Assembly (NCBI RefSeq): GCF_001949145.1
Contig: NW_019091561.1
Coordinates: 566,788 to 609,082 of the forward strand
DNA length: 42,295 nt
From: Acanthaster planci
Lineage: Eukaryota > Echinodermata > Asteroidea > Valvatida > Acanthasteridae
Reading direction: 5' to 3'
This document shows positions 29,561-41,510 of this stretch, piece after piece. The position numbers and the translations under genes were made by a program. Within the stretch, counting starts at the first letter, position 1. Every line of letters starts with the position of its first letter. A model generated the notes under the pieces. The model was given only the letters and a program-made list of their open reading frames with translations, was not told the origin of the DNA and did not search any database.

Positions 29561-32376
29561 TGGTCCGGGCGCTGCACTGATTAAAATCTTTTTTTACATT
29601 GTGCCTTTAAAAAAAAAATCTGGATGTGTAGTCCCAAAAGAAACGTTTCTAACGTGGACCTCAATACATGGAGTTATGAATGCAATAATATTGTTAACAT
29701 AAACACAATCACCACATTTTTATGAGGACTAAACATTATAGTAACGGTTGTAATTGAGACACCAAAATGTGACATGGCAATAATGACGGATTAAAAAGTC
29801 TGTAATGACTGTTATAAATGTCATTTGATTTTTTTCCATTGTGTTTTATGTTGTTATGCCTTCCAAATGCTTTTACGTATGTTCAGTTGGATAACTGGCA
29901 GATTGTGTATTTTGTAAAGTCATCTTAGTTTATGGTAACATGTGGTGTCCTGAGCAGTTGCGAGTGTGTACGCTGATGTTGCTCAATCACTGCCAAAAGT
30001 TTCAGTTTGCCCAGTTGCCTCAGTCAATTAAAAATAACCCATCTGTACATTTAGAACGCCCAAGGAATCTCCAACTCTTGTCATGAATAAAATTTGCAAA
30101 CTTTTCTCACCGTGATTGCAATCATGTCCTGTCTGTAACGTGTTCGTTCCATTGTATTTTTTTCTTTGATCTCTTCCCACCTTATATCCGTCTGTTGGGC
30201 AACCATGCCTTTCATGCAGTCCCCTTTACCCCTTGTCCCTTTATCTAGCCTGCAGCTTTCTTGACCTTTCCTTTTGTCCTGCATTCGTCCATGCTTGGTT
30301 GATTCCCATTTGCTTGTTTGCCGTGTTTACATTTTGCCTTTGAGAAAGATTTTGCGAGGATTGAAATGTTAAGCCCTCCATATTTTGTGATAAATTGTTT
30401 TGAGTGTTTCAACATCTCCAGCTCAAATTACCTAGGCATACTACACGTATAACTTCATTCAAAAAATGTCTCTGCAATCTACGGTCATCCCATCTCATTT
30501 TTCATTGTTTCAAAATTTGGTTTCACATGCCACAAATGAATAACTTACGGGATCTGTGCAATTCCTGGCTTTCCATTTCTGAGAAAAGTCTCGTTTGAAG
30601 TCACAGTACTGTCACAATTCATCAAGGTAAATTGATGCATGGTAAATCATCATGGCTGACCACTGCCCTCTGCTTGGCACCTCAGCAATGAACCAATCAC
30701 ACAACTTGTGTTTTACTTTTGAACCTAAAGGAAAAATTACATTACTGCTACAACTATATTTGAGGAATCCAGAATGTTTTGTGTAATACCTCCACATAAA
30801 TATTTAATTTTCAACTCAATGTAGAATCAGCCACACTAACCAACAGCACCTACGTTGGTATCCAGGCCGTCATTCTGATAAGGTTGAATGATTTCTAAAA
30901 TGTTTGTGGTGCGGCTGTTTTAAGTAAAAAGTCAAGGTAAGGAGAGATATGTACAAAGTTTTGTAGAGAAGAACAGAGAGAAAAAATATCTTAACAAAAA
31001 AAAAGCTTTTCTGCAATCATGCAGAAAGCCAAAAGTCTGAACAAAAATAGTGGCTTTGCTGCAAGAAATTTAAAATGTGACCAGAAATAATGGGAAATTA
31101 TGCAAAAGCCCATACAACTTCTAAGGTCTTTATACACATATTTAATTAAGATAATTTTATTGTCTTTTGTTTCTCTTCATTATTTTATGGATAATTCAAA
31201 GTTGAAGTGGCTTCCTTTCAAAGATTCTTATCTCTGCATCCAAACATAATAAACCTTTATAAAAGTAGTTACAAAGCCTATTATTTCAAAAGTGATGCCT
31301 CCACTCCATTGCAGAATGCACTGAGGTGAAAAAAGACAACAAGAAGTTTTACTTTAATTGCTCAGTAACTGATAAAATGTCATTTTTAACGCGGTCAAAG
31401 TTATGTAAAATGGGTCATGCCATAATAGGTCATTATTGTTTTTCGTAGCTCACAGATGAAAAGATGTTTGTCAAAAACACGATGTGGAGCTAATGATATG
31501 TACTGTCAGTAATTGGTCAGATTAGTAGTCCGCCTGCACTGCTGTATATAGAGTGTTACTTGTATGTCTAATGGGCTAGGTATAACATGAGGGAACATTC
31601 AATGCATCCTCGGCCCCAATCACTCAGATATGAATTTTTAGAGGAAGGTTGTTTCAAAGGTACAGAGAAAGCCTTGAGAAAACTGGAGATTTTGAGTGCG
31701 CCAAACATGTGGAGGCAATTATGAGTTTTCTGAACAACATAAATTTTTGAACCTACCCACCAGGTACAGGAAATCCCTGATGGGCCCTCTCTGTGCATGT
31801 ATGCAGTGAGCCTGCTCCTGTTGCATGTATCAATATCCACCCAAAGTCATATTGGTCAAGCCATCAGACATGTTGAATGGTGGGCATCAGAATCAAAAGA
31901 GGTTAAAAAGGAAAATACAGATAGCACATACTGTCAGAGTTACTTAGCAATCCACTCCATTTTTAGTAAACCGTATCACAATTTGGGCAAATTAGGCATT
32001 TTTCACCTGTCTTGCATCCTCAAAAGTCATGGTATACTGGTACACACACCAACCTTGTGTTTTCTTCATCTTACACCAAATTTTGTTTAAAGACAATAAT
32101 TTAATGCTAGTATAATACTTAATTACAAAAGTAACAAAACGCTTCATAATAATAATTAACCCTTGCCAGTCATTATTGGGCCCATGAAATCAGTTGATTT
32201 ACAACAGCTTGAGATCAGCACAATTTGATCTCTAACCTTTCATGCTTCTAGAGGTAGAAATTTAAATTATAACTTCAGTCTTACACTTGATGCACTCACT
32301 GTGTTGTGAGTCATGTGCTCAGCTCACACTGTATTAACAGAAATATTTCAATAATTACAACTTCTCTGTTCCAAAG
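29561..32376. other. No gene recognised
   Basis: AT-rich DNA with only short ORFs lacking motifs (30081-30284 minus, 31797-32090 plus and others). No terminal repeats or tandem arrays stand out. It may be intron upstream of the exon at 32377. Confidence 0.5.
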
Positions 32377-32520
32377 GATGTTTTGTCACAAGTTCTGCAA
32401 GAGATTGGTGTTGGTGACATAGAGACACTGTTTAGATTTTGGAAGGTCAGGATCAAGGATTACCATGCCTCCATCCAGAGGAGAAATACTCAACTCAGGG
32501 AACAGCATGACAGATTAAAG
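32377..32520 (+). CDS. Isolated internal exon of an unknown gene
   Basis: A 144-nt open segment (48 codons, phase 0 at both ends) lies between a pyrimidine-rich acceptor (TTCTCTGTTCCAAAG|GAT) and a good donor (AAAG|GTAGGC). The peptide is DVLSQVLQEIGVGDIETLFR followed by a charged helix (KVRIKDYHASIQRRNTQLRE), suggesting coiled-coil or regulatory helices. Third-position choice and lack of stops look genuine. Partner exons are not found in the window. It may be a host gene exon, one of the few non-transposon coding pieces here. Confidence 0.5.
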
Positions 32521-34200
32521 GTAGGCAGGCTTTAGTTTTGATGTGCATATGTATGTGAGTTTTGTTCATTATTGGCCAAAATGATGTCAAGATTATTTAC
32601 AATCAATATGTGTTTTTATAACACCTCACCCACAGATTCTGTATCTTTATTAGCTGAGAGCCAGTCACGTGGCATTTGCTATTTCAGCTGTCATGTTGTG
32701 CATGGCCAAAGGAACTACATGTATACCCATTGCAAACAAAGAACTTTATCTGTTGCAACCAAAGAACTACATGCTTGGCCACCACTGAGCACTGTGTGAA
32801 AATGCACATTGGTGTGTGTGAAAGCATCATGTACGTTCCCATGAACTAGAGCTGCAGAGCTGGGTTCAATCTTTTTGTGAAGAGGTAGTTTGGAAAGCGC
32901 TGGTAAACTGTGAACTAATTTCTTATTCAAATAGACTTGCATTTTACATGTATTTAGATCAAATTAATGTTACCACTTTATGTCAAGAAGAATATTTGGG
33001 AGAGGTGTTGTAAAACAAGTATTGACTGCTTTATCTAGTGTTGCCTTGGGAAAATAGTGTTCTCTGTGAATCACCTTGGGAGGCTAGTTTACTGTATCAC
33101 TTGAAGCAGTCAATATTTGCAGGGTTCTCCCCACGTACAAACCTGCGTATCAGGCCTGATATGCAATTATTTCTGCCTGATACGCAAAAAAACAGGCCAA
33201 TAACCATTTTTTCATCCCCGATACGCACAATACAATTATGATAGTATGGCTCAGAATTATCTTACAAAATGCAGATTGCATGTCCGAAAATTTTGACAAA
33301 AAAGCAGTTAGTAGTCCTGCATTTTTCCGTGTACATGAACATACTGAAGGTAGCCTAGTACATGCATAGTACATGCATTGTGCACCACGTTTCGGTGGCC
33401 ACATTGCACACCGTACATGTACATGTACATTGGCACCAAACGTTCCTCGTGGACAGTTTCGCATGAAATCTGAGCTTCTGTCATGGGCGTCGTACATGCA
33501 CCTGCGCATGTGTGTTTTTTCTGTGCCGTGTGCTCAATACTCAAGTGTTCCTGCCTTTACGAAGGTTAAAATTTTATACTACACCATTTGCAGAACTTAC
33601 AACATCGAACATTGAACAGTCAAAAAGCATAAAAGGAAATTATTTGCATTAGCACAGCCAAGCAGAATTAATTACACTGAAAGTTAGGAAGCCGGCAAAA
33701 ATATATTAATATGCGAAGAGGCAAATTATATCCGGCCGAGTATGATTACCTTAAGGAGCCAACACAAGAACAGAAGAAAATTAGGCCCCGTCCAGTCAGT
33801 GCCATGGCTAAAAGAGCGCGGTCGTCGAGCCAAGCACCTCCACACTCCGCGCCAGAACAGCCCAGTTCAGACAGGCAGGTCAGTGTCGATCCCCGAGATT
33901 CGGCTTCTACATGGAGCCACGACACTCCAGGGTCCACGGTCCCTCAGCGGTGTCAGCCTTGGCTACGGTGCGGCAGTAATCGAGGCGTAGACGACAAGGA
34001 GGTGCTAACCCAACGCCGGCGATTTTGAAACGCACATGCTAAAAGCATATAGGCACTGACTGAGAGCGAAATCAATGACTACGGAGTCTTTTATAGGTTT
34101 TTGGAACGTGCCTAAATTCCACACGTACCTTTTCAGGGAGACACAAAAGGATTCGGATCAACTAGGATCGTAACACCCACACACATTTTTTTTTTCATAG
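32521..34200. other. No gene recognised; one possible Ser/Pro-rich frame
   Basis: The plus-strand frame at 33711-34028 encodes a Ser/Pro/Arg-rich peptide (AMAKRARSSSQAPPHSAPEQ) that might be a disordered N-terminus of the hAT-like gene downstream, but splicing is not evident. ACATGTACATGTACAT at ~33414 is low-complexity sequence. Polypyrimidine DNA at 34186-34200 ends in an acceptor AG. Confidence 0.35.
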
Positions 34201-34533
34201 CGGCAGCCATAGCCCTGTGTAACAGTATTAATGGCATCTGTGATGGGGATGATATTTCTCGTTGCCATATCACTGCGTTTTGTCTCGTGCACAATCCATA
34301 TGGCAGAAACTCAAAGAGAGGCTCTTTTTTTAAGCCAATAACATCAGCAGTCCACGATGAGGGAAACCCAAAGGCAGGTGAAGCAGCCACCTGCAGCACG
34401 TGCATGGAAGGTGCCAGCGAAGGAAGGGAAGCTGCCAATACCACATTGCAGAACAAAAAGAAAAGGAAAACGGGCATCGATCCGAAATGGTTTAGCAACT
34501 ACAAATGGCTCATAGCCACTCCCTATGAGAAAG
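34201..34533 (+). pseudogene. hAT/ZNF862-like gene relic, N-terminal exon
   Basis: Open from the acceptor (T9-CATAG at 34200) to a donor (AAAG|GTCAGT at 34533/34534), about 110 codons. After a linker with several Cys, it reads KKKRKTGIDPKWFSNYKWLI. This basic run followed by D-P-K-W-F...W-L is the usual lead-in to the TTF/BED-like zinc finger of ZNF862- or ZMYM-type hAT-derived proteins. The Cys ligands would be in the next exon, which is not found. Confidence 0.5.
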
Positions 34534-34935
34534 GTCAGTTGGCCTATACTTTTTTAAATTTCAAAAACTTTAATGAAATATTACTTGCTACTTCTAATTT
34601 TGGGCCTATTATTTGGGCCAAAATATTCAGATTTATGGAAAATATTTTAACAAAAGGTCTAACAAGTGTGTAAATTAATACAGCAGCATCAACTTTGTTT
34701 AAAATTATTATTAGCCTACCCATTTCAGTTTCATTGTTTTAATCACAAATACATGTATGTACTAGCCAAATTTATTTCCAGCACTCTTAAAATGGGCTAA
34801 CCGCCCAGGGGAACCCCTGGCCCATTTTTTTTCCCATGCCTTTTTTTTAAATATAATACATCTACAATGATCAGATAATTATTTGCAGCACTCTAGACAA
34901 CTTTGTTGGGTAGGCCTACCTTTTTTTCATTAAAG
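34534..34935. other. Gap where the hAT catalytic core should be
   Basis: Only ~400 bp of AT-rich DNA lies between the N-terminal and C-terminal exons. The RNase H-like catalytic core of a hAT protein (over 400 residues) is absent, so it has been deleted. Confidence 0.5.
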
Positions 34936-35046
34936 CCTTGTCTTCCACTGAAATGATGGAAACAACAGCCTCAAAGCTTGGGGACCTCATTCCAAAGATG
35001 GCTAAACCGGCTGCTGTGGCTTTCGTGTTGCCAGTCTCAATGGCTA
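34936..35046 (+). pseudogene. hAT-like gene relic, penultimate exon
   Basis: After an acceptor (TTTTTTTCATTAAAG) the frame reads LSSTEMMETTASKLGDLIPK then AAVAFVLPVSMA. It ends one base into a codon at a donor GCTA|GTAGGT. The L-P-V-S-x-A motif is the start of the hAT C-terminal dimerisation domain, whose next residues (C-E-R-G) are in the following exon. Confidence 0.65.
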
Positions 35047-35230
35047 GTAGGTAGTACTTTAGATTATACAATATCAACAGTTAGTTGATTGTCCTTTTTC
35101 AATGTTATCACAACAAAATAGATTTAGAAAAAAAAGTGTTTTATTTATTTAGTCAATTCTCTATATTAAAAAATACTCTTGTAATATGACTTGTAGCATA
35201 ATTCAGGTGAACTGTAATTTTTAATTTCAG

Positions 35231-35392
35231 AATGTGAGCGTGGGTTAAAAGAGAATCAAAACTACTCTCAGGAATAGGATGAATGAAGTAACTCTCAACA
35301 GACTTCCAATGATATCAGTTGAAGTGCCCCCAATTCAGCACATGGACTTCAATACTGCAGCAGATACTTGGGCTCAGAAGAAGAACCGATGA
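35231..35392 (+). pseudogene. hAT-like gene relic, last exon
   Basis: After the acceptor TTTCAG at 35230, two bases complete the split codon and CERGL follows. A one-base frameshift near 35250 leads to RIKTTLRNRMNEVTLNRLPM, then VPPIQHMDF and TWAQKKNR, ending at TGA 35390-35392. This is a textbook hAT C-terminal dimerisation block. The intron 35047-35230 fits in phase. The frameshift and missing core show that the gene is dead. Confidence 0.75.
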
Positions 35393-36720
35393 CTGGATGT
35401 TAAATTTCAGATATGGTTCAAAATTTCATAATTTATGCTTTTGTTATTTGTATTAAATTAAACTTAAGATTCTTAACAAGTCCAAGTCAAGTCACGTTGT
35501 TTCACAAGTCTAGTCAAATCGAAGTAATTTTTACTCAATCCAAGTCACACGTCAGTTAGCTAATTTTCATGCTTGGTTTGTCCTTTGCTGTAATTGTGTT
35601 AATTTTAGAATTGTTAAATTTGCTGAGTCAAGATTCTCGATGCTTAGTCAATCCACAAATCTAAACAAAATTTTTGATTCAACTTAAGGTGTCAGACTGA
35701 ATCAAATTCACAAACTTAAGTCAACAACTCTGTAAAAATATGCATTTTAACAGCTATTCTTTCTTGCCGATGTACAAGAAAAGCCATGTAGTTTAGTTTT
35801 TCTATTTTGTTAAAGTCTTATTTTATATTAAGACCAAATAGTTTTGTATTTTTTATGACATTTGTTTATTCTTTGAAGCTAATATTTTTGCCTTGCAACT
35901 GAATAGAGCTCATGGTTTTAGGTCTGATTGGCACTTACCAAAGGTTGAAGCATGTATTAAATTAAAACTGAATATATTACAGGTGTTTAAATCGTTGATT
36001 AATACAGGCACTACATGTTGTTGCATTTCTGAAACTTGAATTGACTTCTTTTGTGCCTATAATTAGTCCAGAAAGGAAAATTGGTCATTTGTTAAAATAT
36101 TGATATCCAAAATTAAAAAAAAAAAGTATTGAACCTGTTATGTTTTTTCCTGAGAAAAGGGACTTGAAAAGCCCAGGAAATGCTCTAAAATGCAGCTGAG
36201 AGCACCTAAACTCCAAAAAGCCCATTCCATGGCTTCGCAAAATGTTGGTAAACCACAATGGAAATCCCCCACAGTTTTGAAAAATCCTGGGATAACCCTG
36301 ATTTGTATGTTATGAACCTATTGTGTCTTGGAAGCTTCTGTTTTTATATAGATGAAAATCAAATTTTTTCAGTCACTCTCTACATCATTATGCTGAACAC
36401 TTTCCCTTACAATAGTAAAAAATAGTTACTATGTTATCCAAGGAATATGTTTTCATCCATGATCTTTATGTTAGTCTCCATCTAAGAAATCCATCCCATT
36501 GTTCCATGCTGAATAAATTACACACTTATAGAACACTTATAGCCACTCAAGGCTCATGACACAGAGTACTTCCCTTAAATAGCATTCCCACCTGCTGTAG
36601 ATGAATCCAGAGATGTTTCACTGGACATTCCAAACAGTGTCCTCTCATAGTACAGGCCTTGATCTTAACTGTTAGAGTAGCAAGAGCAGTGGCCTCAAGT
36701 GCCCTAAAAATTTTATGGCA
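35393..36720. other. No gene recognised
   Basis: AT-rich DNA with a mildly repetitive CAAGTC/AAGTCAAGTC stretch at about 35480-35560. No coding similarity and no paired ends. Confidence 0.5.
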
Positions 36721-36724
36721 TTAA

Positions 36725-37297
36725 CCACTTCATGCCGGGACATTTTTCAATGTTGATGATGCTATCATTTTTTCCAGTTTTCAAAATCCTTCAAAAATTT
36801 ATCATTTTATTTAACGGTCGTTTATAGCCACACAAAGTAATCTTTAGGCACTACTCTAAGTTGACAGGTGACCTTCATTGATGCCCGAGTATTTCAGCCA
36901 GGCCTGCAGCCTTGTAAACAGAGCCCAAATCATGCAGTGTTATATAACTTTCTTTTGTTCACGAACCTGGCTCCGTGCACTGCTGACCTCTTTTCAATAG
37001 GGGCCAGATTAGCGCGCGCGCAGCGGTGCTGTGTGGCTCATCGCTGCGGTGGTGGAGCGCTTTTGTCCCTGGTGGTAATCCGCTCGCTCTCAACACCCCA
37101 AACTCTGGTATACAGTTTCAAAACAAGGCTGGATTATCACCACTTTTGAGAGTGAAAAATGTCCGTAATGCCCTGCAGCCTGGTCTTTTGTTCGGAGCTT
37201 GGTCTTTTGTTACAGGGCCCTGTTTCCTTTGTTCGGAGACCCCGGCCACGCATATAAACCATACATCTCTGATTCCGGAGTCCCCTGCAGGAAGTGG
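36725..37297. mobile_element. piggyBac-type MITE (573 bp)
   Basis: TTAA at 36721-36724 precedes CCACTTCATGCCGGGAC, and the right end read inward is CCACTTCCTGCAGGGGAC, followed outside by TTTA (a one-base-changed TTAA). The right ~70 bp match the terminus of the piggyBac relic at 22485-22551. The internal ORFs (36868-37149, 37026-37406) have no known function. It is a non-autonomous partner of the same piggyBac family. Confidence 0.7.
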
Positions 37298-38539
37298 TTT
37301 AGGCCAAGTTGTGGGTAAAAGAAAGTCTGGTCAAGCCAATTTGGCTCATCAGGCCAGTGCTAATCTTTGGTTTCCTTGGCATGAAAGGACTGAAGTTTAT
37401 GCTTAGGCCTACAAGTCACATTTTCAAATTGTTTAAAGAGAAAGTCAACAAAAGCCAAAAGTTATGTTCTTTGTAAATTTAATTAGTGATATGGGACTAT
37501 GATGACCTGAAGTTATGGAAACTGTTATGCTTTACTGACAAAGAAGCAAGATTCAGCTGGTCTGTGGGTACTGGATGACCTAACGTGAAGACAGCTGTGT
37601 AGACCAACCACTGACATTAATCCTCAAAATAAATTCTGAAAAATGGAAACACAGACAAGACTGAAAAATCAGGTTTTACTGCTTGACTTGAACAATGATT
37701 GTGTCATACTCACTTTGGACTGGTGCTATATGCATTGTGGGTTTGATGCCATTTGGCTCCTAACCAATCCATTGTAAAGTTGGCCAAAAAAGTAATGCAA
37801 GTTGATAAAATACATTTTTGGTGTATACGAGCATATCTAATGCTGTGGTGATCAATTTCAAATAGCTGTAATACCATAGTGGATGCCTCTATTTTCAAGC
37901 ACAGTTCTTGGGTGATATGCTTCACTGAACCCAAAAGTGAAATGTTCTTTGTATTCCTACATACATATCTCCTTCAGCAATTTGTTTAAGAACAAGCAAA
38001 TTGAGTACAAGACTCGACTTCAATGTGGATGAAAAATATGTCATATGCGCATAGTTTATTTTATCGCTTTGGGATAAAATGCATTATTCACCACAACGCA
38101 CGTTGTTTAGTCGTTGAAACAGTCCTGGTCATCTGGCTTATACCATGGTGAACAAGGCACTACTGTCTCACCCATCACTGTCTTGCACTAGCTGGCTTAA
38201 TGGGATCAGCAAAGTGGCTGCATGGCCTTGCATCAATCAGCAGAGGCCTCACAGGGTTCAGGTTATGTAGTACTTTTTCCAGGCCCAGACACCTAAACTG
38301 TCTCGAGGGGAATAATTGGTGAAGCCAGAAGGCCACAAGGACATAACTGTTGAACTACAGCAAGTTTGGCACTAAATATGGGCCACTTTGGCTGAGATTT
38401 TCAAGGCGGCAACACACAAATTAAACTCTGCTGGTTTGAATGCTGCTTCTTTACAACGATTGTTCTCTACCGCCGAGCTGTTTCAGTCGTTTTAGCCAAG
38501 GGGTGGTTCCCTTGTTGTGTGTAACATTTCCTTTACAAA
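37298..38539. other. No gene recognised; probably includes the leader of element D
   Basis: No coding similarity. The last part, closest to 38540, may be the untranslated leader or terminal repeat of YR element D, but I could not pair it with a sequence after 41970. Confidence 0.35.
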
Positions 38540-39720
38540 TGGACGAGCGGACAGGCCGGGAGTCTCAGTGCAGGTTCCACCAGAAGCGGATTGCCCAGAA
38601 CATTCACCTCTTCAGGTGGTGAGTTCAGTTCAGTTGCATTAGGACTGCAACCTGACACAACAACAAACTAGGACAATGTTTGGAATTCCCCAGCTGTAGG
38701 CCTTGCTCTAAACCCGGCTTTAGGCCCAGGCCAGCCTCATATTGGAACCAATAATGTGGCAATTACTCAGGCCCAGGCTCATCAGATCTCAAGTACAGGT
38801 TTAAGCAACTCCCCTTGTACAACTTTTACAACTTGGGCGATGGGCAACAATTCTCTTGTAGCCCCGCCCACTATTCCTAGCAATTTCGAAAGCCATAGAC
38901 CTGTCCCTCTGCTCGCTATGGGAGAAGGGGCTCCCCTTGATATACACATTCCGCAGTCAACCAAAGAGAAGATTTGGAACGGAAAATAGGTGGACATGGC
39001 ATTGCTGTATCGTGAAAACGCGGCTAAAGCCCTAGGGTCTGCCGGACACGCTTCTGAGCTGACCTTAGCCGTCGAACAAGGCTGTGTAGTTTTTAAGCCA
39101 GTGACGATGCACCCATTGATAAATGGCTTAGTGCCTTTCATGTGTTTATGGCCATTTACGGGGTGCGTCACCCCAGCCGCATATTCGATTTATTGAAGTA
39201 TGCCGAAATTATCTGCACTGCCACCGTGCAATTCCCTGGCCTAGGCTGGCGCAATTATGACGAACATTTCCGTTTGCGTTATGGAAGTAAACCCTTCTCG
39301 TTCTTGGGCTGTGGGTTGTTGTTGCAGCCGTTGGTACTTCATCTTTTGCGCCAGCCCCGGTGGCAGTCGCTCAGACCCAACAGTACAATAAACGTGTCTG
39401 TTTTCCCTTCAACTCCCCAACGGGTTGCCGGTGGGCCTCGTGCCAGTACGTCCATAGCTGCAACGATAGAACGATGTGGTCGTTCTGGACACAGGGCATC
39501 CGATTGCAGAGTAGGTTTGGGGCTCCAACCGCATTTCCAGGCACCCCCGGTCCCGTGCACCAGCCAACTGGTCCCGGTCGCGCAACACATGCGTATACAT
39601 GCTTCACGAGGACGCCATTGGCGGCATCAGGCACACGGCAGGCAGCTCGGCCGGCTTTACCCAGTACAGTAACAAGGCTGGACACGCTTAATATGAGTGA
39701 TAACAACTGCCAATCAGTGG
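38540..39720 (+). pseudogene. Gag-like protein with CCCH and CCHC zinc fingers (element D)
   Basis: The frame 38756-39196, with one in-frame TAG at 38987-38989, gives HRPVPLLAMGEGAPLDIHIP, then ENAAKALGSAGHASELTLAV. A frameshift near 39130 leads to FMAIYGVRHPSRIFDLLKYA and FPGLGWRNYDEHFRLR. Next, in the frame 39360-39480, VCFPFNSPTGCRWASCQYVH forms a C-x8-C-x4-C-x3-H finger. Another shift gives CGRSGHRASDC, the second half of a CCHC knuckle. This is the nucleic-acid-binding gag of the element. The acceptable start lies near 38540 but upstream stops make it uncertain. Confidence 0.75.
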
Positions 39721-39754
39721 GTACTGCTAAAGGGGACAGAAATACTACTTTTCG

Positions 39755-40408
39755 TCCCCCAACACCCATTAATATCTTAGGCCTCAAGCAATGGTTGTCG
39801 GATTTACTCGTGGGTTGATTGGTATGTCCTGCGGGCTGCTGAAGGCCCATCACAAAGTCCACCTATCTCACGGCGCGAAACCTGACTTACGTATGTGGTT
39901 AACCTTCCTTGAGCACTTCAACGGAGTTTCCCCATTCCGAGATCAGAACTGGGGCGACAGTGACGCTCAAGAGTTATTTACATATCCTGCTGCAAGCATT
40001 GGGTTTGGTGGGTACTTCAGCGGTCGATGATTTTGCTGGTGTTGGTCCCCTGAGTTTATGGCGCTATCCCCGTCGATAGCATACGGCGAGTTTTATCCAC
40101 AAGTGATTGCAGTGCATTGTTGCGGTTCCCAGTTAGCTCGGCGCAGAGTGCTTTTCCGCACAGACATTGAAGCAGTAGTGCACATCATCAACAAACATTC
40201 ATCTACTTGCGACCAGATCATGCATTTAGTGCGAGCTTTTGTGTGTCAGTGTCTGCGGTTCAATATTACATTCAAGGCTGTGCATATCCCAGGGGTACAC
40301 AATGAAATTGCCGATTCCCTCTCATGTTTCCAGGTTCATCACTTCTGGGCCCTGGCCCCACAGGCAGACATAGCAATGACGCCGGTCCCCGACCTCCTCT
40401 GGGTGTAA
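39755..40408 (+). pseudogene. RT remnant and RNase H (element D)
   Basis: PPTPINILGLKQWLSDLLVG is the start of the polymerase ORF. It runs straight into the thumb-type sequence GLLKAHHKVHLSHGAKPDLR (39791-40030 frame), so palm and fingers with the catalytic YxDD are deleted near 39820. RNase H follows: FGGYFSGR, then the frame 40058-40408 with SIAYGEFYPQVIAVHC, RVLFRTDIEAVVHIINKHSS and FKAVHIPGVHNEIADSLSCF. The TDIEA segment (usually TDNEA) keeps the catalytic Asp, and the final Asp (IADSL) is present. Confidence 0.85.
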
Positions 40409-41333
40409 TAGAAGGTGAGATGCACCGGTTATTGGTGGCTGCTTCAACGGCGATCACGCACAAAACATACCAGACGGGTTGGTGTGCGTTTTGTTCCTTT
40501 ATGGGCCAACGACCTAATGAAACTAAATGTGCTTCAAGTAACGATGTTCGGCAGTTTATAGCATGGCTGTCGCTCCTGCGTCTTGCCGCGTCAACTATAG
40601 CTACTTGTGTATCAACGGTGGGCTATATTCATAAGCTTCAAGGTTGGCCTGATCCCACGCGGGATTTTCTGGTGGGGAAATTATTGACAGGTTGTCGCCG
40701 GGATAAACCGGGTAGCGATGAACGGTGGCCACGACCTTACCGTTATTGAGCTATGTCATTAACGCACTCCCGCAGGTGTGCCACACAAGCTTATAAAGCT
40801 GTGCTTTTCCGGGCTGCCATGTTATGCGCATTCTTTGGGTTTATGCACATAAGCGAGTTCGCTGCAGTTGCAAAGTCTCACATCCAACAATCACTCCTCC
40901 ATGTGTCTGACGTACATATTCAGGAGGCAGACGATGACAATGCAGCAGTGTTCATTTCCCTTTGGCACACAAAAGCTAATCAAACTGGCCCTCCTCAAGT
41001 TATACTCTTGGTGGGCTCAGTTGATGAAAGTGTCTGCTTGGTCCGCGCGTTGACAAACTCACTGATTCGCCCCATGTCGCCCGGCACGTTCTGCCACTTC
41101 GGGGGCAAGCTACTGACACAGTATCAATTTAATCCCACTTTGAAAAAAGTTCTTCGTTTTTAAGGGCTTGCAGACACCCACTTTCACTCCCACTCCTTTC
41201 GCATTGGAGCGGCGTCAACCGCATTTGCCTTGGGTTTTCCCCTTGAGCAGATCAAGACAATGGGCCGCTGGCGTTCAGAGGCCGCTCAGCATTATATTCG
41301 CCCGCTGGTATCGTGTCATTTCCCCAACATGTA
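40405..41333 (+). pseudogene. Tyrosine recombinase (element D)
   Basis: One frame runs from about 40405 to 41333 with only two stops (TGA 40747-40749 and TAA 41161-41163). N-terminal domain: HKTYQTGWCAFCSFM, VRQFIAWLSLLRLAASTIAT, then the conserved YIHKLQGWPDPTRDFLVGKL. Catalytic domain: MLCAFFGFMHISEFAAV, where His (40846-40848) replaces the first catalytic Arg. It continues PMSPGTFCHFGGKLLTQYQF, then HSHSFRIGAAST (H-x-x-R intact), MGRWRSEAAQ and the Tyr in HYIRP. The frame partly overlaps the RNase H frame. Three point changes separate it from an open, catalytically complete-looking frame. Confidence 0.9.
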
Positions 41334-41510
41334 ATCAGACAGAGACAATTGCTGGTCTTGTGTGCATAGCATAGGGAACTGTCCATCTATTGGATGATAT
41401 AATTAAGAATAAATAAAAATCAATAACAATATACAAATATATAAACTACTACAAGTGATACTAATATTTAACAGCAACAATGGCACCGGAACATTCCTTG
41501 TCCCTCTCCC
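41334..41510. other. AT-rich spacer between recombinase and hydrolase ORFs
   Basis: Short AT-rich gap after the recombinase stop (41334-41336). No motif seen. Confidence 0.5.

Noticed and set aside
36868-37406. Overlapping 93-aa and 126-aa plus-strand frames
   Set aside because: They lie within or run out of the piggyBac-type MITE and show no family motifs.
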